DNA of 64,000 nucleotides from JAGOEY01 sp017997515 (GCA_026314275.1 CP111109.1:3348001-3412000); one strand, 5' to 3'. Positions 7,925-16,226 are shown, numbered from the stretch's first letter. The notes: a model not told the origin generated them from the letters alone. Program-made: numbers and translations.

Positions 7925-9136
7925 TCATCCCAAAAGGCGGTTGATCCGGAACGCGCTCAGGTCGTACGCCGTGGGCAGGCCCAGCACCTGTTCCGCGATG
8001 GCGTCACCCAGCCCGGCCGAGTGTTTGAAGCCATGGCCCGAGCAGGCGGACGCCACCAGCACATTGGGGGTGCCTGGCAGGCTGTCGATCACGAAATGGC
8101 GGTCGGGTGTGACGGTGTACATACAGGCCTTGGACTGCAGCACGCGGCCACTCAGGCCGGGGAAGCGCGGGGCGACCTTCTGACGGAACATGGCGTCGGC
8201 TTCTTCGGCGGTGACGGTGCGGTCGATGCCATCGGGCGACGTGGTGTCCACGTACTGCTCCGACGCCACCTTGAGTGCGGGCTGCGCAGGGTCCGAGGAT
8301 GGAAAGCCGTACATGTAGTCCTCCTGGTCGTCGCCAAACATCCAGATAAAAATGGGTAGCGCGCCCGGCGCAAACTGCGCAGCGGCCGGGCCCGTGTCAA
8401 ACCAGTACATCACCTGCCGGTACACACCAAAATGCGGGCCCCAGACGGTGCGCCAGTCGCTGCGCGCCTGCTGGCCTAAAAATTCTGGCAGCCACGGCCC
8501 GGTTGCCACCACCACCTGGTGGGTGGTGTAGCGGCCCTGGGTGGTGTGCACTTCCACAATTTCGCCGCTGCCAACAGGGTGGATGGCCAGCACTTTTTCG
8601 CCGGTGCGCAAGGTGCCGCCCAGTTGCACGGCGGATTCGATTTGCGCGGCAATCGCCTGTTCCGGGCGCACAAACCCCGCGTCGCGCTCCAGGTAACCCA
8701 GTTCGTCGCCTTGCAGCTGCAGCTGTGGGTAACGCTGGTGGATGCCCGCCGCGTCCAGCACCTCGTGGCTAATGCCATGGCGCTGGGCGCATTCAATGGT
8801 GCGGCGCACGAAGTCGCTTTTGCCGTGGTGGGCTGCGATACGGTCACGGGGTGCCAGGATGAGCCCGCCGGTGGTGGTGAAGATGCTGCGCCCGGTGCGG
8901 GCTTCCAGCTCGCGCCAGACCTGGTGCGAGCGGTGCACCAGTGGCACGTATTCGTCGCCCTCACCAATCGCCAGGCGGCTGATGCGGGATTCACCATGCG
9001 ACGAGCCCTGGTCGTGCGGCGGGCTGAACTGGTCGATGCCCAGCACCTTGGTGCCGCGTTGTGCAAACTGGTAGAACGTGGCGGCACCGATGGCGCCGAG
9101 GCCAATCACGATGGCATCAAAGTGGGGAGTGGTCAC
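7925..9136 (-). CDS. FAD-dependent oxidase, sarcosine / N-methyltryptophan oxidase family
   Basis: A 403-residue DAO-family flavoprotein. VIGLGAIGAATFYQFAQRG near the start is the Rossmann FAD-binding GxGxxG region. ACMYTVTPDRHFVID holds Cys338, which matches the cysteine that covalently carries FAD in monomeric sarcosine and N-methyltryptophan oxidases; ASACSGHGFKHS closes the flavin site. Such enzymes oxidise secondary N-methyl amines to release formaldehyde and peroxide. GTG 9136 is chosen because it gives the family start (TTPHFDAIVIG) 20 nt after the monooxygenase gene. Its position behind a sulfonate-type binding protein and a DszC-like enzyme suggests an organosulfur or amine substrate; the substrate itself is unknown. 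Confidence 0.85.
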   Translation of the reverse strand: MTTPHFDAIVIGLGAIGAATFYQFAQRGTKVLGIDQFSPPHDQGSSHGESRISRLAIGEGDEYVPLVHRSHQVWRELEARTGRSIFTTTGGLILAPRDRIAAHHGKSDFVRRTIECAQRHGISHEVLDAAGIHQRYPQLQLQGDELGYLERDAGFVRPEQAIAAQIESAVQLGGTLRTGEKVLAIHPVGSGEIVEVHTTQGRYTTHQVVVATGPWLPEFLGQQARSDWRTVWGPHFGVYRQVMYWFDTGPAAAQFAPGALPIFIWMFGDDQEDYMYGFPSSDPAQPALKVASEQYVDTTSPDGIDRTVTAEEADAMFRQKVAPRFPGLSGRVLQSKACMYTVTPDRHFVIDSLPGTPNVLVASACSGHGFKHSAGLGDAIAEQVLGLPTAYDLSAFRINRLLG

Positions 9137-9156
9137 GGATAAAAGTCGGAAAAATT

Positions 9157-10326
9157 TCAGGAATACAGCGTGGGCTCGGGCAGTCGGCCTTCGAGCGCAT
9201 AACGCCCGATGTCGCGCAGCTTGTAGTCGATGGGGTCGTGCAGTGTATGGGTGCGGGCATTGCGCCAGAAGCGATCCAGCCCCTGCGCGGCACGGGCAGA
9301 CCGTGCACCACACACGTCGAACACACCTTCTCCCACACTGAGTGCGGCACGGTGCGCCAGCACCTTGGCTTCGGCGCTGGCCAGGGCGACCTGGCCGCGT
9401 TCTTCGTGCTGCAAATCTTCGCCCTGTTCCCAGGCCTGCTGCAGCTGCTGCGCCGCGCTGTCGGCCAGTGCGGCGGCGGCTGTGGTGGTCAGGTGCATCT
9501 CGGCATAACGGTGCACGGTGTAGGGGTCGTCCGCCGCGCGGGCCACACCGCTGGCCGCCCAGGGGCGGGCCTCGTTCAGGGTGTACTGGCGGGCTTCGGC
9601 CAGTGCACCCTGGGCCAGGCCGGTGTAGAGGTTCACCAGGATGAGCTGTGCCAGCAGGCCGCGCAGGCTGCGAAAGGGTGACGACGGCGCGCCAGGCCGG
9701 TGCAGCACATCGCTCCAGGCCAGGGGCACGTTGTCAAAGCTGACGCTGGTGCTGTCGGTCTGGCGCTGGCCAATCGGGTCCCAGTCGTCGTGGATGGTGA
9801 TGCCGGGTGTCTCTGTGGGCAACACGGCAATCAGCATCTGCCCGGTGGGCTCATGGATGGCAGTGGTCAGCAGGCGCTGCGAGCCACGGGTGCCCGAGCA
9901 AAAACCTTTGATGCCATTCAGCAGCAGCCCACCATTGGATTCGGTGGCACGCAAGCGCGGGTCGGCCGGGTTGGCGGTGTTGCCCCACCAGAGGTGGTCA
10001 CGCACGGTGTCGCCCAGCCAGCGCGCCTGCTGCTCGGCGCTGCCATAGGCCAGCACCCCCGAGAGCTGCAGATGCTGGAAAGCGAGCAGATGCGCGAGTG
10101 AGCTGTCTACGGTAGCAATACGGCGCACGGTGGCCAGGATGTCCGGCCAGTCGGCCCCGGCGCCACCAAACTCCTGCGGCACCGACAGCAGCAGCAAGCC
10201 GTGTTCGCGCAGCAGGGCTTTCTCGGCAGCGGGGTGGCCACCGGCGCGGTCACGTTCCACGGCGGTGCTGCGCAGGCGCTCCAGAAGCGTGTCGAGACTC
10301 TTTCGGGTGTGGGTGCGTTGCAGCAT
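9157..10326 (-). CDS. Acyl-CoA-dehydrogenase-fold flavin monooxygenase (SfnB/DszC-like)
   Basis: A 389-residue protein with the acyl-CoA dehydrogenase fold: helical N-domain (to about 115), beta-domain (WWGNTANPADP, GFCSGTRGSQRLL, about 120-220) and helical C-domain. The C-terminal RFWRNARTHTLHDP motif is typical of the DszC/SfnB group, which uses reduced flavin for oxygenation in sulfur scavenging, not for CoA oxidation. Start ATG 10326 overlaps the preceding stop (TGATG); GTG 10329 is one codon earlier. It lies in one operon with a sulfonate-type binding protein upstream and a sarcosine-oxidase-like gene downstream. An FMN reductase in the divergent unit could supply FMNH2. The substrate is inferred to be an organosulfur compound. 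Confidence 0.8.
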   Translation of the reverse strand: MLQRTHTRKSLDTLLERLRSTAVERDRAGGHPAAEKALLREHGLLLLSVPQEFGGAGADWPDILATVRRIATVDSSLAHLLAFQHLQLSGVLAYGSAEQQARWLGDTVRDHLWWGNTANPADPRLRATESNGGLLLNGIKGFCSGTRGSQRLLTTAIHEPTGQMLIAVLPTETPGITIHDDWDPIGQRQTDSTSVSFDNVPLAWSDVLHRPGAPSSPFRSLRGLLAQLILVNLYTGLAQGALAEARQYTLNEARPWAASGVARAADDPYTVHRYAEMHLTTTAAAALADSAAQQLQQAWEQGEDLQHEERGQVALASAEAKVLAHRAALSVGEGVFDVCGARSARAAQGLDRFWRNARTHTLHDPIDYKLRDIGRYALEGRLPEPTLYS

Positions 10327-11300
10327 CACAGGACTGGCAGGTTCAGAAAGGCGTCTTTCACCTCGACCGGCTTGGGTATCAGCTTGATCTTGGCAAACGC
10401 ATCTGCCAGCAGCTGCTGGTCTTTCGCAATCTCTGCGGTGAGTGGCACCACGCCGTACTGGCGGCGTTCGGTGGCCAACGCCAGCACTTTCGGGTCCACC
10501 TTGAGCTGGGGTGCCAGCAACTCCACCACCTGCGTGGGGTTGGCCTGTGACCAGCCATTGGTTTTTTGCAGCTCGGCGAACACCACTTTAAGCACGTCCT
10601 GGTTGGCGCGTGCGTATTCGGGTTTGGCGAAGTGGTAGGTGCGGTTGGCCGTCAGGCCCTTGCCGTCGAACAACACCCGTGAATTGGTGGCCACCTGCGC
10701 ACCGGCCAGGAACGGGTCCCACAGGCCCACAGCGGCCACACTGCCCGCCTGGAAGGCCGCAACCGTGTCGGACGCGGTGACGATGTACACCGGCTCGACG
10801 TCTTCGTACTGCAGGCCCGCAGCCTCCAGCGCACGGATCAGGGTGTACTGCGTGTTGTAGCCCCGGCCTGTGGCCACACGTTTGCCTTTGAGGTCGCGCA
10901 CCGACTGGTAAGGCGAATCCTTGGGCACCAGAAAACCCACACCACCGGGGTAGGGGCTTTCTGCGGCCAGGTACACCAGGCCTTTGCCGCTGGCCTGCTG
11001 GAAAACACCAATACCGTCCGCCGCGTGGCCAAAGTCGATCGCACCCGCCGCCAGCGCTTCGGCCAACTGGCCGCCACCCAGAAACTCATGCCACTCGACC
11101 TTGATGCCCAGCGGCGCCAGCGCTTTCTCCAGGTTGCCCGTGCCCTTGAGGATGTTGAGTGTGTTGAACTTCTGGTAGCCGATGCGGATAACTTTGGGTG
11201 TGGCCTGCGCCCACAGCGGGGCCACGACGGCAGCTGCGCCGAGGCCCAGCCCCAGGCGTGTGATGGTGCGGCGGGAAAATGAGGGTGTGGTGTTGGGCAT
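10326..11300 (-). CDS. ABC transporter substrate-binding protein, aliphatic sulfonate type (SsuA-like)
   Basis: A 324-residue periplasmic binding protein of the NMT1/SsuA family: IRIGYQKFNTLNILKG, the GQLAEALAAGAIDFGHAADG ligand-cleft region and GLWDPFLAGAQ are typical. The signal sequence SRRTITRLGLGLGAAAVVAPLWAQA has a twin-arginine pattern, so export may be by Tat. Members bind sulfonates, taurine or sulfate esters. It is first in a leftward operon with two oxidative enzymes, but no SsuB or SsuC component is nearby, so it must use permease and ATPase encoded elsewhere. The start fits the signal peptide. Confidence 0.87.
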   Translation of the reverse strand: MPNTTPSFSRRTITRLGLGLGAAAVVAPLWAQATPKVIRIGYQKFNTLNILKGTGNLEKALAPLGIKVEWHEFLGGGQLAEALAAGAIDFGHAADGIGVFQQASGKGLVYLAAESPYPGGVGFLVPKDSPYQSVRDLKGKRVATGRGYNTQYTLIRALEAAGLQYEDVEPVYIVTASDTVAAFQAGSVAAVGLWDPFLAGAQVATNSRVLFDGKGLTANRTYHFAKPEYARANQDVLKVVFAELQKTNGWSQANPTQVVELLAPQLKVDPKVLALATERRQYGVVPLTAEIAKDQQLLADAFAKIKLIPKPVEVKDAFLNLPVL

Positions 11301-11381
11301 GGTGTGTTGCAGGGAGCCGGTTGGTAAAGAACGGGCCAGCGTAGGGCTTGGGGCGTGTAAACACTACAAAGCTTTTGGCAG

Positions 11382-11414
11382 TTGTTTATGCGGAAACGGT
11401 TTGCGCATAAACAA
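11382..11414. promoter_or_regulatory. 11-bp palindrome in the divergent sulfur-module promoter
   Basis: TTGTTTATGCG (11382-11392) and CGCATAAACAA (11404-11414) form a perfect inverted repeat around an 11-nt centre, midway in the 184-bp gap between the divergent SsuA-like gene and the amino-acid-type binding protein. Size and position suit a dimeric regulator (LysR/CysB or GntR type) controlling both sides. It is also able to form a hairpin. Confidence 0.6.
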
Positions 11415-11484
11415 GCTGAAAAGCATTGGTTGGATGTGCGGCCTTGCCTGCCTACAGTGGGTTTTTTCATCCGGGAGGAACCCT

Positions 11485-12303
11485 ATGCAACGCAAAAAAT
11501 TCACACGCGCCACGGCAGCTTTGGCCGTCAGCCTGGCCTTCTCCGGCCTGGCGTGGGCCGACAGGCTCGACGACATCAAAAAAGCCGGCGTGTTGCGCGT
11601 GGCCGCATTCGACGGCAACCCACCGTTTGGCTACATCGACGCCACCACCAAGAAGCAGGTCGGGCACGACATCGACCTGGCCGCAGAATTTGCCAAGAGC
11701 CTGGGCGTGAGGCTGGAACTGGTGCCCACCAACCCGGCCAACCGCATCCCGCTGCTGACATCGGGCAAGGCCGACGTGGTGTTTGCCAGCTTCACCATCA
11801 CCGACGAACGCGCCAAGGTGGTGGACTTCACCACGCCGTACTTCCTGGTGGGCCAGCAGTTCCTGGCAAAGAAGGGTGCCTTGACGGATGTGGCTCAGCT
11901 GAAGGACCTGCGCATCGGCACCGAAAAGGGCACCACGATGGAGTCCAACCTGCGCAACAACTACCCGCAAACCAAGGTGGTGCTGTACGACGATTCGCCG
12001 TTTGCACTGGCCGCGCTGCGCAATGGCAACGTGCAGGCCATCACCAACGACGGCGTGAAACTCACCGCGCAGTGGGGCACGCTGCCCGATAAGGAAAAGT
12101 ATGAAATCCCGGCCATCACGGTGTCGAAGGAATACCTGGGCGCTGCCGTGAACAAGGGCGACACCCGCCTGCTCGAAGCGCTGAACAAATGGTTGGTCGA
12201 AGGCGAGAAGAATGGCCGCAACCTGGCCGTGTACAACGCCTGGTTTGGCCCCGACAGCAAGTCGCCACTGCCCCGCTTGCTGAAGGTGGGCGACGCGGGT
12301 TGA
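11485..12303 (+). CDS. ABC transporter substrate-binding protein, polar amino acid type
   Basis: A 272-residue periplasmic binding protein (SBP_bac_3). A signal peptide ends near SGLAWA. DIKKAGVLRVAAFDGNPPFGYID, GHDIDLAAEFAKSLG and SFTITDERAKVVDFTTPYF are standard for amino-acid and cystine binders. GGGAGGA (11473-11479) sets ATG 11485. The two permease genes follow with almost no gap. The ligand cannot be read from sequence; divergent pairing with organosulfur genes suggests a sulfur-containing amino acid or related compound. Confidence 0.9.
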   Translation: MQRKKFTRATAALAVSLAFSGLAWADRLDDIKKAGVLRVAAFDGNPPFGYIDATTKKQVGHDIDLAAEFAKSLGVRLELVPTNPANRIPLLTSGKADVVFASFTITDERAKVVDFTTPYFLVGQQFLAKKGALTDVAQLKDLRIGTEKGTTMESNLRNNYPQTKVVLYDDSPFALAALRNGNVQAITNDGVKLTAQWGTLPDKEKYEIPAITVSKEYLGAAVNKGDTRLLEALNKWLVEGEKNGRNLAVYNAWFGPDSKSPLPRLLKVGDAG

Positions 12304-12314
12304 ATCTGGACGCC

Positions 12315-13070
12315 ATGCAGTTTTTCACCGCGCTGCAGGCGCAACTCCTCGCTCCCCAGTACATCGGCTGGATGCTGCAGGGGTGGCTCATGACGGTCTG
12401 GATGTCCGTGCTGGTGGTGGCCACCTCCATGGTGCTGGGGCTGTTTCTTGCGGCGGCGCGGTCCAGTGGCAACGGCTGGGTGACGGGGTTTGCGGCCGCC
12501 TATGTTTCTGCATTCCGCAACACACCTTTGCTGGTGCAGTTGTTCTTCTGGTACTTCGGTGCGCCCAGCCTGCTGCCCGAGGCGGCGCGTGAATGGCTCA
12601 ACAGCAGCCACGTGCTGCTGCAGTGGGGCGGCGTGGTGCTGCTGCGCTGGCCGTCGTTTGAGTTTCTGGTGGCGTGGGTGGGGCTGGTGCTGTATTCCAC
12701 CGCGTATGTGGGCGAGGAAATCCGCTCCGGTATCCGCGGTGTGGCGCCGCACCAGAGCAGCACGGCCCATGCGCTGGGCTTCACGCGCGCGCAGGTGCTG
12801 CGCTACATCGTGTTCCCGCAGGCCTTGCGTATCGCCAGGCCGCCGCTGGTGGGCCAGACCATGAACACCATCAAGAACACCTCACTTGCCATGGCGGTGG
12901 GGCTGGTGGAGCTGTCGTACACCTCGCGCCAGGTGGAGGCCGAAACCTTCAAGACCTTCCAGGCCTTTGGTTTTGCCACGCTGTTCTACATCGCCACCAT
13001 CTTTGTGGTGGACCACCTGGGCCAGCGCCTGGAACGCCGCCCGCCCGCGTGGCAAGGGGCACGCCGGTGA
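12315..13070 (+). CDS. Amino acid ABC transporter permease, first subunit
   Basis: A 251-residue HisM/GlnP-type permease. An N-terminal membrane segment (MLQGWLMTVWMSVLVVAT) is followed by the conserved FRNTPLLVQLFFWYFG, and the EAA loop reads GVAPHQSSTAHALGFTRAQ, which contacts the ATPase. Start ATG 12315 is preferred; an in-frame TTG at 12300 would overlap the binding-protein stop. The stop overlaps the second permease (GTGA). It should form the heteromeric membrane channel with that partner. Confidence 0.88.
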   Translation: MQFFTALQAQLLAPQYIGWMLQGWLMTVWMSVLVVATSMVLGLFLAAARSSGNGWVTGFAAAYVSAFRNTPLLVQLFFWYFGAPSLLPEAAREWLNSSHVLLQWGGVVLLRWPSFEFLVAWVGLVLYSTAYVGEEIRSGIRGVAPHQSSTAHALGFTRAQVLRYIVFPQALRIARPPLVGQTMNTIKNTSLAMAVGLVELSYTSRQVEAETFKTFQAFGFATLFYIATIFVVDHLGQRLERRPPAWQGARR

Positions 13071-13747
13071 ACTGGACGATGCTGTGGGACAGCCTGCCTT
13101 ACCTGCTGTGGGGCGCTTACCCCGATGGCCCCATCGGTGGTGCTGCACTCACAGTGCTGCTGAGCCTGGGCTCGGGCATTCTGTCGGCGCTGCTGGGTTT
13201 GGGGCTGGGGATTGCGCTGGCCATGTTGCAAGGGCCTGCGCGGGTGGTGCTGACATCGGCGCTGGCATTTCTGCGGGCGATTCCGGTGCTGATGTTGATC
13301 TTCTGGAGCTATTTTCTGCTGCCGATGGCGCTGGGCATCAACGTGCCGGGTGTGTTGTCGGTGATGGCCGCCTTGTCGCTGATTGGCGGCGCGTATTTGG
13401 CCCATGCGGTGTTTGCCGGCATCACGGGTATTGCGGCAGGGCAGTGGGCGGCAGGCCTGTCACTCGGGCTGACGCGTTGGGGCACGCTGCGCCACATCGT
13501 GCTGCCGCAGTCGCTGCGCATGATGCTGCCGTCGTTTGTGAACCAGTGGGTGACGCTGGTGAAGGACAGTTCTCTGGCGTACATCGTGGGTGTGGGTGAG
13601 TTGTCGTTTGTGGCGTCGCAGGTGAATGCCCGAACGATGGTTTATCCGGCTGAAATCTTCATGCTGGTCGGGCTGATCTACTGGGTGTTGTGCGCGGGGC
13701 TGGACCAGGTTCTGAAAGGGGTTGCAGCGCGTGTGCGCACGCAGTGA
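13067..13747 (+). CDS. Amino acid ABC transporter permease, second subunit
   Basis: A 226-residue HisQ/GlnP-type permease with FLRAIPVLMLIFWSYFLLP in the first half and the ATPase-contacting loop GITGIAAGQWAAGLSLGLTR. GTG 13067 overlaps the previous stop, so translation is coupled; ATG 13079 is an alternative. It completes a binding protein-permease-permease set, but the expected ATP-binding gene is absent: the next gene is a flavin reductase. Confidence 0.87.
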   Translation: MNWTMLWDSLPYLLWGAYPDGPIGGAALTVLLSLGSGILSALLGLGLGIALAMLQGPARVVLTSALAFLRAIPVLMLIFWSYFLLPMALGINVPGVLSVMAALSLIGGAYLAHAVFAGITGIAAGQWAAGLSLGLTRWGTLRHIVLPQSLRMMLPSFVNQWVTLVKDSSLAYIVGVGELSFVASQVNARTMVYPAEIFMLVGLIYWVLCAGLDQVLKGVAARVRTQ

Positions 13748-13860
13748 TGCGGCTGGTGGCCTAAAAGCTTTTTTAAAAAAGGAGTTGTTTTTCGGTCAGC
13801 GGCAGTCTGCCAATGTCCCCATAATCGTTTTTTCCTTCAACCTGCAACTTGGGAGTTTTC

Positions 13861-14409
13861 ATGAGCCAAACCAAAATCGCCGTCATCGTGGGCAGCCTGC
13901 GCAAGGATTCCTTCAACCGCAAACTGGCCACTGCGCTGGCCGCGCTGGCACCTGCAGACTTCACGTTTGAGCAGGTGCGTATCGACGACCTGCCGCTGTA
14001 CAACCAGGACCACGACGGCGCACCCCCGGCCGAAGTCACCCGCCTGAAGGAAACCATCCAATCTGCCCAGGGCCTGCTGTTTCTGACGCCCGAATACAAC
14101 CGCTCCATTCCCGGTGTACTCAAGAACGCCATCGACCACGCATCACGCCCCTACGGCCAGAGCGTATGGGGCGGCAAGCCGGCCGGCGTGCTGGGTGTGT
14201 CGGTGGGCGCGATTGGCACGGCACTGGCGCAGCAGCACCTGCGCAACATCCTGGCCTACCTGGATGTGCCCACACTCGGCCAGCCCGAGGCGTTTATCCA
14301 GGCCAAGGAAGGTTTGTTTGACGATGCAGGCAACATTGGCGCGGGCAGCAAGGAGTTTCTGCAAGCCTGGGTGAACAAATACGTGGCCTGGGTCAAACAG
14401 CACGCCTGA
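13861..14409 (+). CDS. NAD(P)H-dependent FMN reductase (ChrR/SsuE superfamily)
   Basis: A 182-residue flavodoxin-like reductase. KIAVIVGSLRKDSFNRKLA binds the FMN phosphate, and FLTPEYNRSIPGVLKNAIDH is the family signature; GKPAGVLGVSVGAIGTALAQ is the next conserved stretch. It reduces FMN or quinones with NAD(P)H. ATG 13861 follows a GGGAG sequence. CCCATAAT about 40 nt upstream (from 13817) is a possible -10 region. The closest family is ChrR/YieF-like, but the position beside a reduced-flavin-type monooxygenase operon makes flavin supply a reasonable inference. The gene ends within a few bases of a truncated transposase remnant. Confidence 0.85.
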   Translation: MSQTKIAVIVGSLRKDSFNRKLATALAALAPADFTFEQVRIDDLPLYNQDHDGAPPAEVTRLKETIQSAQGLLFLTPEYNRSIPGVLKNAIDHASRPYGQSVWGGKPAGVLGVSVGAIGTALAQQHLRNILAYLDVPTLGQPEAFIQAKEGLFDDAGNIGAGSKEFLQAWVNKYVAWVKQHA

Positions 14410-14413
14410 GTCG

Positions 14414-14743
14414 GTCGCATTAGCACCTGTAGGTGGGTGAAGTCATAGCCTTTGTCCACGTGCAACCTGCCTGGCCAGCGGCGCGGTCGCCCAGGTTTGC
14501 CGCCCACGGCAGGCAGCGCATCGACCAACTCTTCAAAGACCACCGAGTCAAGTCGGTTGGTCTCGATGACGGAGAACATCAACGGGATGTCTTGGCGGTA
14601 CGTGAGGTGGCGTTTGCTGCCGAGCTTCCCCCCGATCGTAGAGTTGTGCCCTGTGTGCGGCCCCGCCGGGAGCTGGCACCATCGAGACATGCGCGGCTGA
14701 GGTCCAGTTTGTCAGCGTTGCGCAGCTCGGCTAGCAACGCTAG
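14414..14743 (-). pseudogene. Older IS5-family (IS427-type) transposase, C-terminal fragment, frameshifted
   Basis: Read leftward from the IS insertion point, the frame encodes LALLAELRNADKLDLSRACLDGAS, then the homology moves to another frame near 14675 and continues GPHTGHNSTIGGKLGSKRH, FEELVDALPA, GKPGRPRR and LHVDKGYDF. These are hallmarks of the two-frame IS427 type of IS5-family transposase. Homology stops near 14414, next to the FMN reductase stop, so the C-terminal end is missing. This is the distal half of the gene whose N-terminal half lies at 15907-16168. Confidence 0.82.
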
Positions 14744-14868
14744 GGCAACGCTGATCAAGTATCGGCATTGGAGTAATTTCGGGCAGCCCCGCCCAGTTTG
14801 GACGCAGCGCAGGCTGGGGTTGGCGGCCCAGAGGGCCTTGTACAGGCCCTTGAGCCCGTTTTTGGCCC

Positions 14869-15840
14869 CTACGGGCGCACCTGTGCCATCAGCCTTTGGC
14901 GGCCGAGGAAGATGTTGGCCAGTGCCAGGGCAGTGAACGCCCGCGTGGCATTCTTGTGCAGCCCCACATAGCGCACCTTGCCAAAGCCCCACAGCCGCTT
15001 GATCACACCAAAGACATGCTCGACGCGGGCACGAATCCTGGATTTGTTGCGGTTCTTTGCACGAGCCACCTCATCAACGAGACCACCAGCGCGGCGCGTG
15101 CGCTGATTGGTGAAGTCTTTGGCGTTTGGAGCTTTACCCGCAATCAACGCCTTCTGACTGGCATAGGCTGAGTCGCCATACACGCGCCGCTCGTTGCCAT
15201 GCAGCAGTTGTGGCAGCGGGTGCTTGTCATGCACGTTGGCGGCTGTGACGACGGCGCTGTGCGCCAAGCCGCTTTGGCTGTCCACGCCAATGTGCAGCTT
15301 CATGCCAAAGTACCACTGCTGGCCCTTCTTGGTCTGGTGCATCTCGGGGTCGCGTGCCTTGCCTGCATTCTTGGTTGAACTGGGCGCGCCGATGATGGTG
15401 GCATCCACGATGGTGCCGGTATGGACCTTGAAGCCTCGCTGCTGCAACTCCTGCCCCACCTTGGCAAACAGTGCTTCGCCCAGTTTGTGCGCATTGAGGA
15501 GCTTGCGAAACTTCAAGATAGTGGTGGCGTCGGGTACGGGCTCACGGCCCAGGTCGATGCCTGCAAAGCGGCGCAGGTTGGCACTGTCGTACAGGGCTTC
15601 TTCACAAGCCAGATCGGCCAGGTTGAACCAATGCTGAATGAAGTGGATACGCAGCATGCGTTCCAGACCTATGGGTGGGCGGCCGTTGCCTGCCTTGGGG
15701 TAGTGTGGCTCGATGACCTCGCACAGGCTGGACCAGGGCACGATGGCCTCCATGGTTCTCAAGAACTCGTCGCGCCTGGTGGGCTTGCGGTAGTTCTCAA
15801 AGCTTTGGTCTGCGGCCATGGCGAGGGTTTGCTGCTTCAT
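14869..15840 (-). CDS. IS5-family transposase, intact
   Basis: A 323-residue DDE transposase of the IS5 subgroup. It shows the family N-terminus (VIEPHYPKAGNGRPPIGLE, MLRIHFIQHWFNLAD), first catalytic Asp in TIVDATIIGAPSSTKN, second Asp in VYGDSAYAS, and Glu in RARVEHVFGVIKR. ATG 15840 matches the family start (MKQQTLAMA); an upstream in-frame GTG is less likely. There is no stop or frameshift, so the element may be active. Confidence 0.93.
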   Translation of the reverse strand: MKQQTLAMAADQSFENYRKPTRRDEFLRTMEAIVPWSSLCEVIEPHYPKAGNGRPPIGLERMLRIHFIQHWFNLADLACEEALYDSANLRRFAGIDLGREPVPDATTILKFRKLLNAHKLGEALFAKVGQELQQRGFKVHTGTIVDATIIGAPSSTKNAGKARDPEMHQTKKGQQWYFGMKLHIGVDSQSGLAHSAVVTAANVHDKHPLPQLLHGNERRVYGDSAYASQKALIAGKAPNAKDFTNQRTRRAGGLVDEVARAKNRNKSRIRARVEHVFGVIKRLWGFGKVRYVGLHKNATRAFTALALANIFLGRQRLMAQVRP

Positions 15841-15875
15841 CGACCTGTAACGCAGCACCACGCAGGTGCGTGTAC

Positions 15876-15890
15876 CTTAATCAGCGTTGC
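15876..15890 (-). repeat. Duplicated inner copy of the IS5 right terminal repeat
   Basis: CTTAATCAGCGTTGC at 15876-15890 is repeated immediately as CTTAATCAGCGTTGC at 15891-15905, the functional right end. The left end has only one copy. A tandem terminal repeat of this kind could arise by slippage or by imprecise transposition. Confidence 0.8.
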
Positions 15891-15906
15891 CTTAATCAGC
15901 GTTGCC

Positions 15907-16168
15907 CTAGGTGTAGGCGATGCCACGCGCCTGCATTCTGCAAGTTGTGTAGCCGCCTCCAGCATGTCATGCCACTGCCAAAGCCCACTTCCTGGGGCAG
16001 ATACTCCAAAGGTGTGCCCGTGCCCAGCACATACAGGTTGCGATTCAAGGCCTGTTCGTCGCTCAGCCTGGGCCTGCCCCCCTTGGGCGAGGGGGCTGCG
16101 ATTGGTAGCAAGGGCTCAAGCCTTTTGTACAGCGCTGCATTAATTTCCTTGTTTCTGTTCTTTCCCAC
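15907..16168 (-). pseudogene. Older IS5-family (IS427-type) transposase, N-terminal fragment
   Basis: Starting at GTG 16168, the frame encodes MGKNRNKEINAAL, a GGRPRLSDEQALN segment, TPLEYLPQEVGFGSGMTCW and WHRLHL, which are the DUF4096-type N-terminal features of IS427-group transposases. It is cut at 15907 by the IS5 insertion at CTAG. If the IS and one CTAG are removed, WHRLHL joins LALLAELRNADKLDLSRA in the same frame, so the gene was continuous when the insertion happened. Confidence 0.82.
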
Positions 16169-16226
16169 ACCTCGTTAGACGCATGACCTGCATCTGCGCG
16201 CTTATTTTCCGGCCGATGGCCCCAAC

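Larger units (their letters stand above)
14744..15906 (-). mobile_element. Complete IS5-family insertion sequence with CTAG target duplication
   Basis: The 1163-bp element is bounded by GGCAACGCTGATCAAG (14744-14759) and CTTAATCAGCGTTGCC (15891-15906), inverted repeats matching at 15 of 16 positions. CTAG lies directly outside both ends (14740-14743 and 15907-15910), the target duplication expected of IS5. A second copy of most of the right repeat lies just inside it (15876-15890). The single transposase gene is intact. The element sits inside an older transposase gene. Confidence 0.9.
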
